DNA of 64,000 nt from NCBI GenBank assembly GCA_937139365.1, contig CAKZPT010000066.1, positions 33,583 to 97,582 of the forward strand, in the 5' to 3' direction. This DNA is from an uncultured bacterium. Its GTDB lineage: Bacteria; Verrucomicrobiota; Kiritimatiellia; PWTM01. The notes beneath the pieces were generated by a model that was not told the DNA's origin, searched no databases, and saw only the letters and a program-made list of their open reading frames with translations. The translations under genes and the position numbers were made by a program. Every line of letters begins with the position of its first letter. Positions within the stretch are counted from its first letter, which is position 1. Positions 50,567 through 60,888 of the stretch are shown one piece after another.

Positions 50567-52807
50567 GCCGCCCTCCAAGCGGCGTCCGTGGGCCGCCCTT
50601 CGTGCCTGGGTGGGCGCAGGCGGGGTGATCGCCACAACATGGGGCAGCGCGGCCGAGGAACTGCGCCTGTCGTGCCCCACGGGTGCCTTCGTGCTCGACG
50701 CCCAGACCGGGGCGCCGCTTCGCGCGGAGGATACCACCGGCCGCGGCCCGCTGTTTCGCGGAGGTTCGGCCCTCTGGGCCATCGACGGCTACCAGATGTC
50801 GGATGCCTCTCCGACGGGCGCCGTCTTCCGACACGAGCGCGCAGCGGACGGCTCCTGGCGGCTCACCTTCTCCAACGCGGACGCCAAGGCGGCGTTGGTG
50901 TGCACTGCCGACACGGATGGCCTCGTCTGGCGCGGCGAGGTTGCTCCACTTCGGGGCACCATGCTGGCATGGCGATTTCCCGACCGCGTCGAGTTCGACG
51001 CGGCCGACGTCGATCGGTTCGTGTTCCCCGACCACCTGGGGTTGGCGCTGCTGTCGCGCTTCTTCCAGCCCAGAGGCGCCGGTCTGGAGGCGCGTGCCCT
51101 CGGCCCCGCTGGCCTGCGCCGTGTCACCGGCGATAGTTGCCGGAATCGCCCCTGGCGCCACGACTCCGTGCCCGTCCGCATCCCGCCGGAGGCCGAGGAC
51201 TGGTTTCCGGCATGGTCCCGTGCCGCTGCGCCCCGATGGCGTGTCACCGCCAACCGATGCCCCGAGGGCGACCGACACGACTTGAGGCTGCTAGAGACCG
51301 ACCACGGCTCCTGGTTGTCCGGCTACCGGCTCGGCGGCCGCGGTTGGCTGTTCCGGTTTGGCGGACGTTGCGATGGAACCGACTCCCGGCCGCAGGTAGC
51401 CAGCGTCATCGCCGTGCTCTCCCACCTCCGGCACCGGCGGCCGGAGGGGCCGGCCGCCCGCGCGAGAATCGGCTGGATCGAATGGCGCCCGGACGCCACG
51501 GCCGCGCGCCACGCGACGCCCTGCGGAGATACGCCGCCGACAACCCGTCCGTCCGACGCATCGAGGAGAAGGCCGAACCGAAGCTCGTTGAGACCCTCCG
51601 CCGCTGCATTCTATTGAAGGTGTCGGGGCCGCGGCTCACGGACCTCGCCGAGGTCGCCCGCGGACTCCCCTTCCCCGTCCTTTTCCATACCACCGAGCAC
51701 CTGCACGGCGGGTTCGATCGTCAGTATCCCGACCACCTTCCCCCGCGGCCGGATGTCGGTACACCGGAGGACCTGAACGCCCTTATCCGTACCTGCCGGG
51801 AGCATGGCCATCTATTCATGCCGTACACCAATCCGACGTGGTGGTGCGTGAATCCTCGCGGCTCGACCTTCGAACGCGTCGGCGAGGCTCCGCTCTCGGT
51901 GGGACTTGACGGCCGGCATATGCCCGAGTCGTACGGCGATCCGGTCGGCGTGCAGGGCTACACGGTCTGCGCCTGGCACCCCGCAGTGCGGGCCGCCAAC
52001 GACGTGATCCGCGAGCAGTTTACGCGAGAACATCCGGTGGACATTCTCTTTCAGGACCAGGTCGGAGCGCGCGGCCACCGATGGGACTTCAACCCCGCCG
52101 CCCCCCATCCCGGCGCCTACCTCGAGGGCGTTCATCGGATCGCCAAAACCGACTCCCGCTACGTGCCGCTGGCGACCGAAGACGGGCACGATCGCCTAAT
52201 CGACTGCGAGCTGGCGTTCTGCGGCCTGAGCTTTCCGTGGTTGCCCAACCGGCGCGGCGTGAGGGATCGCGAACTTTACTGGGAAAGCTGGCTCTCGGAC
52301 GCCTGGCGGTTCGAGCCGCTCGCGCTCTGGTTAGCCCACGACCGCGTCTTTTTTTTCCACCACAACCTCGGCGGATCCGTCCGCGATCGGCTGGACCTCT
52401 CGATCAGCCTGGTGATGGGCTACGGCCTGAGCTGGTGGACGCGAGCGGGCGGCCCGCCGCATGCTGAACGCGACTGGATCGATCGCCTGTGCCGGGTGCA
52501 GCAAGCCGTCGGTCCGCGGTGCGCCGGCCGGCCGCTCGACTTCTTCGACCACCGCTCGCCGCTCGAGGTCCGCAGCCGCTGGGGCGATCTCGACATCGTG
52601 GCGAACCTCGGCCCCCGCCCCCTCGACCTCGACGACGGGACACGCATCGCGCCGGAGGGATTCTTGGCCCGATCCCCGGACCTCGAGGCAAGCATTTTCT
52701 GTCGCACGTCCGACGGGCTGGAGGATCCGCGCGGTTTCTGGCGCATTCGCGAACGTCGCGACGGCCAATGGACCGTATGGTCCGCCGGCCCCGAAACCCC
52801 GCCGTGA
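50538..52807 (+). pseudogene. frameshifted DUF6259-type glycoside-hydrolase-like gene
   Basis: The first part (50538 to about 51490) has a signal-like N-terminus and a beta-sandwich region (LSCPTGAFVLDAQTGAPLRA; RFFQPRGAGLEARALGPAG). The second part (about 51495-52807, another frame) is the TIM-barrel half: VLFHTTEHLHGGFDRQYPD, ILFQDQVGARGHRWDF, LATEDGHDRLIDCELAF and a C-terminal beta domain. A one-base deletion near 51480-51520 would account for the shift, and both halves are otherwise clean. If this is a sequencing error, the gene is an intact about 755-aa enzyme. Confidence 0.78.
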
Positions 52808-52899
52808 CCGGGTGGCGGTCCGCTGATGCACGCCAGTGATTCGGCGGGGCGACTCTCGTCGCTTGCGCAATGCCCAACCGTCCGCGATAGTCGCGCGCG

Positions 52900-53937
52900 A
52901 TGAACGACTGGCCCTTCCAAGCCCGCCTGCTTCGCGGCGATCCGGAGGTGTACCGCCGCGCCGTCGAGACATGGGCGGCACAGCCGGTGGACCTCGACGA
53001 AACGAGTACGCCTCCGCCCCCGCCCCCGCCGTTCGAAACCACGCTGGCCGCATCCGCGCGGGTTCGTGGCCCCGGAACCTTCAACGGGGACGAAACCCGC
53101 ACCATCGTGTTCGAACCGTGCGACGATCCCGGTTGGTGGTTCGACCGGACCGACCGGCCGGACAACTTGCCCACCCTCGTGTCGGTACGGAACGTCTGGA
53201 CGACCGGCCAGATCGTCAGCAACATCGTGCTTCGCAGCGGCGACCCCCACAACTACGTCCGCATGGTCGAGCATATCGTGGCCCTCAAACCCAACCTCTG
53301 GCTGGACAACGTCGTCGTTCGCCTCGACTCCGGCGACCCCCCGCTGTTCGACGACAGCAGTCTGGAACTCGTCCGGGCGGTCGAACAGGCCGGCATCGTC
53401 TCCACCAGCCGCCCCGCCCGATACGTCGCCCCGCGGGAAGCGGTCGCCGTGTGTTCGCCCACCGGCGCGTTCGTTGCGTTCGCGCCTCCCGCCGCGGGCG
53501 AGCCGGCATTGACGATGGACGTGGCCATTGATTTTTCCAACGTCATCGGTCGCCAGCGCATCCGGTTCCACATGAACCCCGAAACATTCCGCCGCGTCGC
53601 CGTGGCCCGCACCAACGCCACCGCCGCAAAGAAGTTGTACTGCCAGACCATCGGCCGCCTGTTCGCCGACGTCCGGCGCCTGGGCTACAACCGCCGCAAC
53701 CTGCTGATCGCAGGGCGCCGGGCATACCTCAACCAGCCGCGCCTGATTCACGAGGGACGCTCACTGGAGGCGGTGTGGCACCGGGCGGCGCTGGACCTGG
53801 CCGCCGCCATCGCGCTCGTCGAAGGAGGGCGCTTCGTCGGCCGGGTCGCATCCTACCGCGCCGGGCACGCCCTCGACGTGCGGCTGGTCACGTTGGCCCA
53901 CCTCGAGAGGATCCTGGGGCCTTGGCCCGCCTCCTAG
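52900..53937 (+). CDS. LpxC homologue (UDP-3-O-acyl-N-acetylglucosamine deacetylase-like)
   Basis: The 345-aa protein shares the LpxC pattern: the zinc His in RMVEHIVALKPNLWLDNVVV, DSGDPPLFDDSSLELVRAVE, a second domain with VIGRQRIRF and VARTNATA, and the zinc His/Asp in VWHRAALDLAAAIAL (H-x4-D) with AGHALDVRL giving the third His. LpxC commits UDP-GlcNAc derivatives to lipid A. Overall similarity is low: about 50 extra N-terminal residues with a Pro run, and ARTF replaced by ARTN. It may be a divergent paralogue. It converges with the amidotransferase gene, overlapping by 50 bases. Confidence 0.72.
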   Translation: MNDWPFQARLLRGDPEVYRRAVETWAAQPVDLDETSTPPPPPPPFETTLAASARVRGPGTFNGDETRTIVFEPCDDPGWWFDRTDRPDNLPTLVSVRNVWTTGQIVSNIVLRSGDPHNYVRMVEHIVALKPNLWLDNVVVRLDSGDPPLFDDSSLELVRAVEQAGIVSTSRPARYVAPREAVAVCSPTGAFVAFAPPAAGEPALTMDVAIDFSNVIGRQRIRFHMNPETFRRVAVARTNATAAKKLYCQTIGRLFADVRRLGYNRRNLLIAGRRAYLNQPRLIHEGRSLEAVWHRAALDLAAAIALVEGGRFVGRVASYRAGHALDVRLVTLAHLERILGPWPAS

Positions 53938-54661
53938 ATCCTCCCGCCAACGCACGGCAACTTCCGGCCTCGGCCCACGAGGCCATCAGGTTCCACAGCC
54001 ACCGTCGGCAGATCCGCGCGTGCAGCTCCGCTCCTTGGCGGAGGTCTGCGGCCGCCTGGACCCACGGCCCCCTCGCTGCGGCCATCTCCTCCGCCCCCTG
54101 CCGCAGCCACGACGCGATCAGGGGGCGGGTGGCCTCGAGATGAAACTGCAACGCTAGAACCCGCGGTCCCCACTCGAAGGCCTGGTTGGGACAGGCCGCG
54201 CTGGCCGCCAGCCGGGTGCCCCCCGCCGGCACGTCGAAGGTCTCCCCGTGCCAGTGTAGCACCACGGCCGTTTCGGGAGCCGTCCGCCACAGCGCCGAGC
54301 CTTCGCCGCCGGCCGCCGGAAGGATCGGCCACCAGCCGATTTCCTTGTGTGCGCTCGGCCGTACCGCCCCACCCAAGGTCCTCGCAATCAATTGGGCGCC
54401 CAGACAGATGCCGAGGAGACGGCGCCCGGCGGAGATCGCCTCCCGCATCAACGCAATCTCGGCCGCGATCCAGGGCAGCGAATCCTCGTCGTTCGCGCTC
54501 ATCGGCCCGCCCATGGAAAGAACCAGGTCGAAGTCGCGCGAAGAAGGCAGAGGTTCGCGCCACACGCGCACCACCCGCAGGTCGTGGCCGCGCCGGCGGG
54601 CCCAGTCGGCGAAGGCGGCCGGCCCTTCATGTGGAGCGTGCTGTAGGCAAAGGATCCGCAT
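53888..54661 (-). CDS. class I glutamine amidotransferase (GMP-synthase-like, stand-alone)
   Basis: The 257-aa protein starts at MRILCLQHAPHEGP. The catalytic triad is visible: Cys in LLGICLGAQLIA (about residue 85) and the His-Glu pair in ALQFHLEAT (about residue 178), with the oxyanion loop SMGGPMSAND. Stand-alone members of this family (YfeJ/GuaA-N-like) transfer amide nitrogen to unknown acceptors or hydrolyse gamma-glutamyl compounds. The gene is divergent from the 1298-aa fusion gene and overlaps the LpxC-like gene at the 3' end. Confidence 0.88.
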   Translation of the reverse strand: MRILCLQHAPHEGPAAFADWARRRGHDLRVVRVWREPLPSSRDFDLVLSMGGPMSANDEDSLPWIAAEIALMREAISAGRRLLGICLGAQLIARTLGGAVRPSAHKEIGWWPILPAAGGEGSALWRTAPETAVVLHWHGETFDVPAGGTRLAASAACPNQAFEWGPRVLALQFHLEATRPLIASWLRQGAEEMAAARGPWVQAAADLRQGAELHARICRRWLWNLMASWAEAGSCRALAGGSRRRAKAPGSSRGGPT

Positions 54662-54756
54662 ACCCCACTCTACCCCGACCGCATCCCCCCGCAACATTGA
54701 TGGCAGGTCACGCGGCCCGCCAGCGGCTCTGGCCACCGTCCGGTCACGCCGGTACG

Positions 54757-57700
54757 ATGGCTGCCGTGCATATGCCGGGACCGCCGTCACAACCAACCCA
54801 CCTCGCGGCCGCGCCCTCGGCGCTGGTCACCGTCGCGGGCTTTTTTTCCGTCGCGGCGCAGACCCTGGCCTTCCGTGCGTTTTTCGAGCAGTTCGAGGGC
54901 ACCGAGCTTGGCGTCGCAGCGTTCTTCCTCTCCTGGCTTTTCTGGGTCTCCGTGGGCGCACTCATCGGCCGTGTCGGAGGGGAACGCGCATCATGGCCTG
55001 GGGTGGCCGCCGGCGCCGTGGCGCAGGCAGCCGCCCTGACGCTGCAGATGGAAGGGATCGGCCGGGCGAGAATCTGGGCTGGGATCGGGGCGCAGGAAGT
55101 CTTCCCGCTGCTGAGGCTGCTCCCGTGGGCGCTCGCCCTCAACGCGCCGGTCAGCCTGGCCACCGGCTGGATCTTCACTCGCGCCTGCGGGGCGGCCCGC
55201 TGCGCCGGCGAGGGGGCAGTGGCGCGGGTGTACATGCTGGAATCTTTCGGGGGGGCGGCGGGCGGCATCGCCACCACGGTGGCGCTGGCCCTTGGGGCGG
55301 CCGATGAGACGGTCGTCGCGTCGGCCGCCGCGCTGCTGGTCGCAACCGCCGCGGCCGCCGCACCGCGACGCCCTCTGCGCACCGCCGCACCGCTCGCCGC
55401 CATGGCCCTGCTGACCGCCCTCGCCCTTCGGCTCGACCGGGCTTGGGCGGCGCAGCGCGACCGCGCCGTATGGACCCGCCTGATGCCCGGCGGAGACTAC
55501 GGCGGCCGCATTGCCACCGCACAGGGCATCTACCGATATGGCCGATACAAAGGAACCACCGTCGTTCTGTTCGGCAACTCCGTGCTGGAAACGGTCGAGC
55601 CCGACGACGCCGCGCTGGCCACCGTCGCATTGCACCTGGCCGCCGCGCCGCACGCCCGGCGGATTCTGGTGGCGGGCGGCGGGGACTGGACGCTGGCCAC
55701 CGCGTTTCTTCGCCTTGCCGGAGTGGACAAGGTGGTCTGGGCCCCGAGCGACCCGGAATATCCACTCGTGATCGCGGCGTTGGTCCCTCGGGATCGCCTT
55801 CCCGATCCGGCCCGTTTCGAGGTGGTTCAACGCGACCTGCGCGCATGGCTGGCCGAGCCGGGCGTCCCCTTCGATCTGATCGTCCTCGAACACCCCGATC
55901 CTGTCACCCTGTCCTTGCACCGCTATTTCACTCGCGAGTTCCTCCGGCTCGTTCAGCGCCGCCTCGCCGAGGGCGGTGTGGCCAGCCTGAGGTTTTCCGG
56001 CGGGGCAAATTACCTTGGCCCCGAACTGGTCCGGATGGGCGCCTCGATCATCGCCACCGCGGAGTCGGTGTTCCGCCACAGCCTCCTTCGGCCCGGCGAC
56101 GAGAGTCGGCTCTTGCTGACCGACCGACTGTCGGGGTTCGCCCCGCCGTCCCGCATGGCCCGGTCGTTCGCGGCGATCCCGGATTCCGAGCGCATCGCCC
56201 CGCCGGAGGCCGTTCTGCACGCGTTTCCGCCGCGGCGTGCAGAACGGCAGATGGAGCTCTACGAGACGTATCGGCAGCGCTGGGGCGACGATGAACTGGT
56301 GTGGTCCGATCGCCGGCCCGCCGCGCTGAACGTCGCGCTGGCGCTTGCCCTCAAGCAAGCCGGCCATCCGGCCGCCGCGGCCTGGATGACCACCGCCGCC
56401 CGCCCGGCCGCCTGGGCGGTGGGCGTCGCTGGTGCGCTGGCGGCAATGGTCCGGCTGGCGCGGCGGCGCAAAGCGAGGGATGGATTGCCCGGCTGCGCCT
56501 CGTCGGCCGACGTGTCCCTGATGATCGGCGCGATCGGCGCATGCGGCATGGCCACCGGCATCACGTTGATGTGCGCGTGGCAGACATGGCATGGCGGGTT
56601 GTTCATCCACGTTGGGCTGCTCTCTTCGCTGTTCATGCTTGGATTGTGGGCCGGTGCGGCACTCGCCGAGCGGTACCTGTCGCGCCTCGGAATCGAAACG
56701 GCGGCGGCGGAGGCCGTCCGGCAGGCGGGACGGCTGATCGCGGCCGTGGCCTTCCTGCACCTGGTGGCGCTGGGCGCCTTCTCGCTGACCGGCCGCGAGC
56801 ACGGCCGGCCGGTCTTGGCCGGGGCCATGTTGGCCGGAGGCCTGCTGGGCGGCGCCTATATCCCGGCCGCCCTGCGGAGACTGGGGCCGCAGCCGGCGGC
56901 CTCCCTGGGCGCGCGGCTGGAATTTTTCGACAACGTTGGCGGCATGGCCGGCGGCGTCGCACTCGCCCTGTTTGTCCTGCCCGGCCTCGGGATCTTTGGC
57001 GCCGCCGGGGTGCTGGCCGCTTGGGTGCTGTGCGCCTTCCCCGCGATTCGCCCGTCCCCCCTGGCCGCAGGCGGGCGCGACGGCGTGGATGTCTGGGGGC
57101 CCCGGATCGGCGCGCTGACCGCATGGGCCCTGTGCGTCGCAGCCGTGTTCACGGTCCTACACCGTGCGGAATCGGCAAAGGAGGCGGGGGATCCGCTCGC
57201 GGCCGCCGCGCGCGAACTGCTGCCCGCTTCAGCGGAGCGCATCGAGTTGGGGGGACGGACGGGGCGCAGCGTCCCCGTTTTTGTCGCCCCCGACAGGGCT
57301 GCGCCGGAACGGTACTGTTTCGCCGCATCCGATTTTGCGCCGCTGGCCCTGGGCTACGCGGGACCGATCGACGTGGCCATCAGCCTCGACCGCGCGGGTG
57401 TGGTCCAGGGTGTGCGGGTACTGCGCTCGCGCGAAACGCCACGGTACTTTGCGCGACTCGAGGGGTGGTTCGGGGCGCTCGCCGGCTGGCGGGCGGTCCG
57501 GAGCGGCGAACGGCCGCCGGTCGACGCCGTGAGCGGCGCGACCGTTTCGTCGCGCGCCATTCTGGAGACCGTTCAGGCAGCGTCCATCGCCTTCTCGGCC
57601 GCCGCGGGACTGGGCAGCGCCGCGGACGGTCATGAACGAAGGGTCCGCATCCCGTTGGAAACGTGGGTGCTGGGCGCCAGCGCCCTCTTGGCGTTGCTGC

Positions 57701-58653
57701 TTCGCCGCCGCACGCTACCGGTCCTGGGCCGCCGGCTGGCCATGGCAGCCGTCGTGGCGGGTCTGGGCATTGCGCTGAACGTGCAGATGAGCGTCGTGCA
57801 CATCGGCGCGTGGTGCTCGTACCCGTGGGCGGTGCCGTCGTTTGGTCTGGCCTTCATCCTCCCGTTCGCCGTGCCGTTGTTCGTCGCGCTCTTCGGGAAC
57901 CTGTATTGCGGGTGGCTCTGCCCGTTCGGAGCCTTGCAGGAGTTGACGCTCGCCCTTCGGCCGTCCCGCTGGCGATGGGAACCCCCGCCGAAGGCCTGGC
58001 GATGGGGGCGTCACCTGAAATATGCCGTTCTCGTAGCGGCCGTGGTGGCCTTCTTGGCCGATCCGGAATTGCGCGCGGACGAGCTCGATCCGCTGGCGGT
58101 GGTATTCGGCGGAAGTGCGACGCCCGCGATGGGCGCGTTGATTTTCGGGCTGCTGGCGTCTTCCTGGGCGATCCCACGGTTCTGGTGTCGTATGCTCTGC
58201 CCCGTCGGCGCGTGGCTCTCGGTGATCTCGGCCGCCCGTCCGCTGGCCCGGTGGTGGCCACGGGTCTTGCCGCGCCGGTGCGATCTGGGCGTCCGGAGCC
58301 CTCACGACCTCGACTGTCTGCTCTGCGATCGTTGCCGGCTTCGGGAGGCCGAGCCGCGCTGCGAGACGCCATCCCGCGCCCGCGCGGCCCTTGCGGCGGC
58401 CTTGATCCTGGCGGCGCTCGCCGCCCTGGTCACCCTGTGCGTCCACCGGGCCGCCACCTGGCGCGCGTCGGAGGTGGAGGAACCTCGGCGGCAGGGCGGC
58501 GTTGCAATCGACGCCGGGGCGCTGCGCCGCATTCGCGAGCGCCAGCGAGCGGGCAGCCTATCCGAACGCGAAGCCATGTACTACCGCGTCGAGGAGCCGG
58601 AGCCGTCCGCCCCCGAGGGCGGCCGGCGGCGCCGGCGTCGGGGGGGACGGTAG
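54757..58653 (+). CDS. 1298-aa fusion: membrane spermidine-synthase-like module + FMN-binding domain + NosR/NapH-type 4Fe-4S membrane module
   Basis: Domains in order: about six membrane helices (residues 20-225); a spermidine-synthase-like methyltransferase fold (about 245-480) with RRILVAGGGDWTLATAF and LIVLEHPDPVTLSLHRYF; a second group of about six helices (about 545-805); a periplasmic FMN-binding domain (about 815-950) with RETPRYFARLEGWFGAL and flavinylation motif DAVSGAT (923-929, Thr 929 the likely FMN acceptor); then helices with CGWLCPFGALQE (1051-1062) and FWCRMLCPVGAWLS (1142-1154), and a Cys cluster at 1175-1202. In the SpeE-like active site the first Asp of D-x-x-D-P is Glu (EHPDP). 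The C-terminal half resembles NosR/NapH electron carriers. Start ATG 54757; ATG 54772 also possible. Confidence 0.85.
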   Translation: MAAVHMPGPPSQPTHLAAAPSALVTVAGFFSVAAQTLAFRAFFEQFEGTELGVAAFFLSWLFWVSVGALIGRVGGERASWPGVAAGAVAQAAALTLQMEGIGRARIWAGIGAQEVFPLLRLLPWALALNAPVSLATGWIFTRACGAARCAGEGAVARVYMLESFGGAAGGIATTVALALGAADETVVASAAALLVATAAAAAPRRPLRTAAPLAAMALLTALALRLDRAWAAQRDRAVWTRLMPGGDYGGRIATAQGIYRYGRYKGTTVVLFGNSVLETVEPDDAALATVALHLAAAPHARRILVAGGGDWTLATAFLRLAGVDKVVWAPSDPEYPLVIAALVPRDRLPDPARFEVVQRDLRAWLAEPGVPFDLIVLEHPDPVTLSLHRYFTREFLRLVQRRLAEGGVASLRFSGGANYLGPELVRMGASIIATAESVFRHSLLRPGDESRLLLTDRLSGFAPPSRMARSFAAIPDSERIAPPEAVLHAFPPRRAERQMELYETYRQRWGDDELVWSDRRPAALNVALALALKQAGHPAAAAWMTTAARPAAWAVGVAGALAAMVRLARRRKARDGLPGCASSADVSLMIGAIGACGMATGITLMCAWQTWHGGLFIHVGLLSSLFMLGLWAGAALAERYLSRLGIETAAAEAVRQAGRLIAAVAFLHLVALGAFSLTGREHGRPVLAGAMLAGGLLGGAYIPAALRRLGPQPAASLGARLEFFDNVGGMAGGVALALFVLPGLGIFGAAGVLAAWVLCAFPAIRPSPLAAGGRDGVDVWGPRIGALTAWALCVAAVFTVLHRAESAKEAGDPLAAAARELLPASAERIELGGRTGRSVPVFVAPDRAAPERYCFAASDFAPLALGYAGPIDVAISLDRAGVVQGVRVLRSRETPRYFARLEGWFGALAGWRAVRSGERPPVDAVSGATVSSRAILETVQAASIAFSAAAGLGSAADGHERRVRIPLETWVLGASALLALLLRRRTLPVLGRRLAMAAVVAGLGIALNVQMSVVHIGAWCSYPWAVPSFGLAFILPFAVPLFVALFGNLYCGWLCPFGALQELTLALRPSRWRWEPPPKAWRWGRHLKYAVLVAAVVAFLADPELRADELDPLAVVFGGSATPAMGALIFGLLASSWAIPRFWCRMLCPVGAWLSVISAARPLARWWPRVLPRRCDLGVRSPHDLDCLLCDRCRLREAEPRCETPSRARAALAAALILAALAALVTLCVHRAATWRASEVEEPRRQGGVAIDAGALRRIRERQRAGSLSEREAMYYRVEEPEPSAPEGGRRRRRRGGR

Positions 58654-58743
58654 CCGCGCGGGCCTCGAAGGCCCCCCAGGGCCGGCCGTTGTGCGTCCGT
58701 GCGGAAACGTGTACCGTGCTGAGCGCGAAAGGAGGTCGCGTCG

Positions 58744-60869
58744 ATGGGCCTGATTATTCTGCTGGCGGGCGTGGTCGCAACGGTTTCACCGGTGCCGTGC
58801 CCTGTGGATTGGGAGCGCGCGGCGGAGTCGGCGGTGGACCTAAGCCGCCACCTCGAGGCGCCGGCGGGCCGGGATGGCTTCCTGCGCGCGGAGGGAGGGC
58901 GCATACTGCTGCCCGACGGACGGAGGTTTCGCTTCTGGGGCGTGAACATTTGCGGCCCGTCCTGCTTTCCGGAACGCGAGGTCGCCATGCGGACCGCCGA
59001 TCAGCTGGCCCGAATGGGCGTTAACTGCGTGCGCTTCCACCACATGGATTCCGCGTGGAGCCCGTTGTTTCCGAAGGACGCCCCCGACACACGGCGGATG
59101 GACCCGACTGCCCTCGAGCGGCTCGATTTCTTTGTCGCCGAACTCAAACGACGCGGCATCTACATCAACCTCAACCTGAACGTCGGGCGCCGCTTCCGGC
59201 CGGGCGACGGCGTCCGCGACGCCGACCAGCTCGGCTACGGGAAATCGGCCACCTATTTCAACCTGCGCCTGATCGAGCTGTAGCACGCCCGTCAGTTGCT
59301 GACCCACCGCAACCCCCACACGGGGGTCGAGTATCGGTTCGAGCCGGCGGTCGCGACGGTCGAGATTGTCAACGAAAACTCCGTGCTCGAGGGATGGGCC
59401 GCCGGCCGGCTGGCCGGTGGACGGATCGAGAAACCCGACACCTGGTCGCCGTTGCCGGCTTCGTACTCGGAGGAGTTGACGGATCTGTTCAACGCGTGGC
59501 TGTCGACGCAGCGGCCGCCGTCGGTCGTCGAGGCCCTTCGCGCCGAGGCCGGCGTCGGGCCCAGGGAGCGAATTCCCCGTCTGGCCCCGGCCGAGTTCGG
59601 TCGCGCATCGGCGGGGCGTTTCGCCGCCGAGGCGGAGTTTTACATCGAGCTGGAGCGCCGGTTCTTCTCCGGGACGAGACGGCTTCTGAAAGAAGAACTC
59701 CGCGTGCGTCCCCCGGTCGTCGGCACCTCCGATCACAACGACGGGTTCGCCGCCTATGCGCACATCGAAGCCAACGCGATGTTCGACTGGATCGACGGCC
59801 ACGGATACTGGCAACACCCCAACACGCGATCGACGCCGCCCACCTGCCGGAACACGCCCATGGTGAATGATCCCCTGGACTCGACGGTGGTTCAGTTCGC
59901 GCGCACTCCCGTGCACGGCCGCGCGTTCACGATCTCCGAGGTCAACCACCCCTTCCCTCACGAAACCGCGTGCGAGGGGTTCCCCATCCTGACGGCCTAT
60001 GCGCTCTTTCATGACTGGGACGGGATCGACTGTTCACGTGGGACCATCCGCGGCCGGGAGGCGACGGCGGCGTGCCGGTTCTTCACCCTCCCGCCCGCCC
60101 CCGTCAAAGTCGCCAACCTCATCGCCTGCGCCGCGCTGTGGCGCCAGGGCGGGATCTCAACGGCCCAGACGGTCGTGGTGCGGTCCTACTCCCGCGCCCA
60201 GATGATCGAGATGCTCCGGATGCCGAAGTCGACCGCCCATTCTTCACCGCCGGATCCGACCGCACGATACCGCTCGTCCACGCGACGAGGTTTCGCTTCG
60301 ACGGCGGACCGGGTACCGCTCCTTCTCTCGCAGCCGCCCCGCCGGGCGCGATCGTGTCGGAGACCCGCGAGCTGGCCTGGTACGGGGCGGACCGCCAGCA
60401 GGGCTGCGTGGTCGTGGACGCGCCCGGCGCCCAGGCACTCATCGGCTTCGTGCGCCACGCCCCTCGCTTTCCCCGCCATCTGGCTGCCGACGTCACCAAC
60501 CGCTTCTGCTCGCTGCTGCTTGTGCCGCTCGACGGCCGTCCGGTGGGCCGGTCCGGCCGTCTGTTGCTGGCTGCGACGGCATGGTGCGGCAACACCGGCA
60601 TGCAGTGGGACGAACGCCGGCAGGCGATTCTCGAATGGGGCCGCGGCCCCGTCTTGATCGAACCAGTGGTGGGCACCCTCGAGCTGCGCGACGTGCCCTT
60701 GCGCCGCGCGCGCGCTCGGGCGCTGTCGCCGACGGGGGTGCCCCTCGGTCGTACGCTGCCCCTCGAGGTGGCCGGCGACACCCTGCGCATCCGGCTCGGG
60801 GAACCGCCGGCTCTGCTCGTTCTCATCGAGGCCCCGCCCGACCACGAGGCCGCCCCCTCGGATCGCTGA
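58744..60869 (+). pseudogene. broken cellulase-family glycoside-hydrolase-like gene
   Basis: A perfect AAAGGAGG precedes ATG 58744. The N-terminal part has a signal peptide and FRFWGVNICGPSCFPEREV, MGVNCVRFHHMDSAWSPLF and LKRRGIYINLNLNVGRRF, typical of GH5-like TIM barrels. Codon 180 is TAG (59281-59283), then the frame continues with LLTHRNPHTGVEYRFEPAVA and IVNENSVLEGW. Near 60020-60110 the expected FTWDHPRPGGDGG is in another frame, and the C-terminal part (about 60230-60869) is in a further frame. One stop and at least two to three frameshifts mark a pseudogene or poor local sequence. Confidence 0.8.
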
Positions 60870-60888
60870 GGCGTCGACGCGGACCGGG

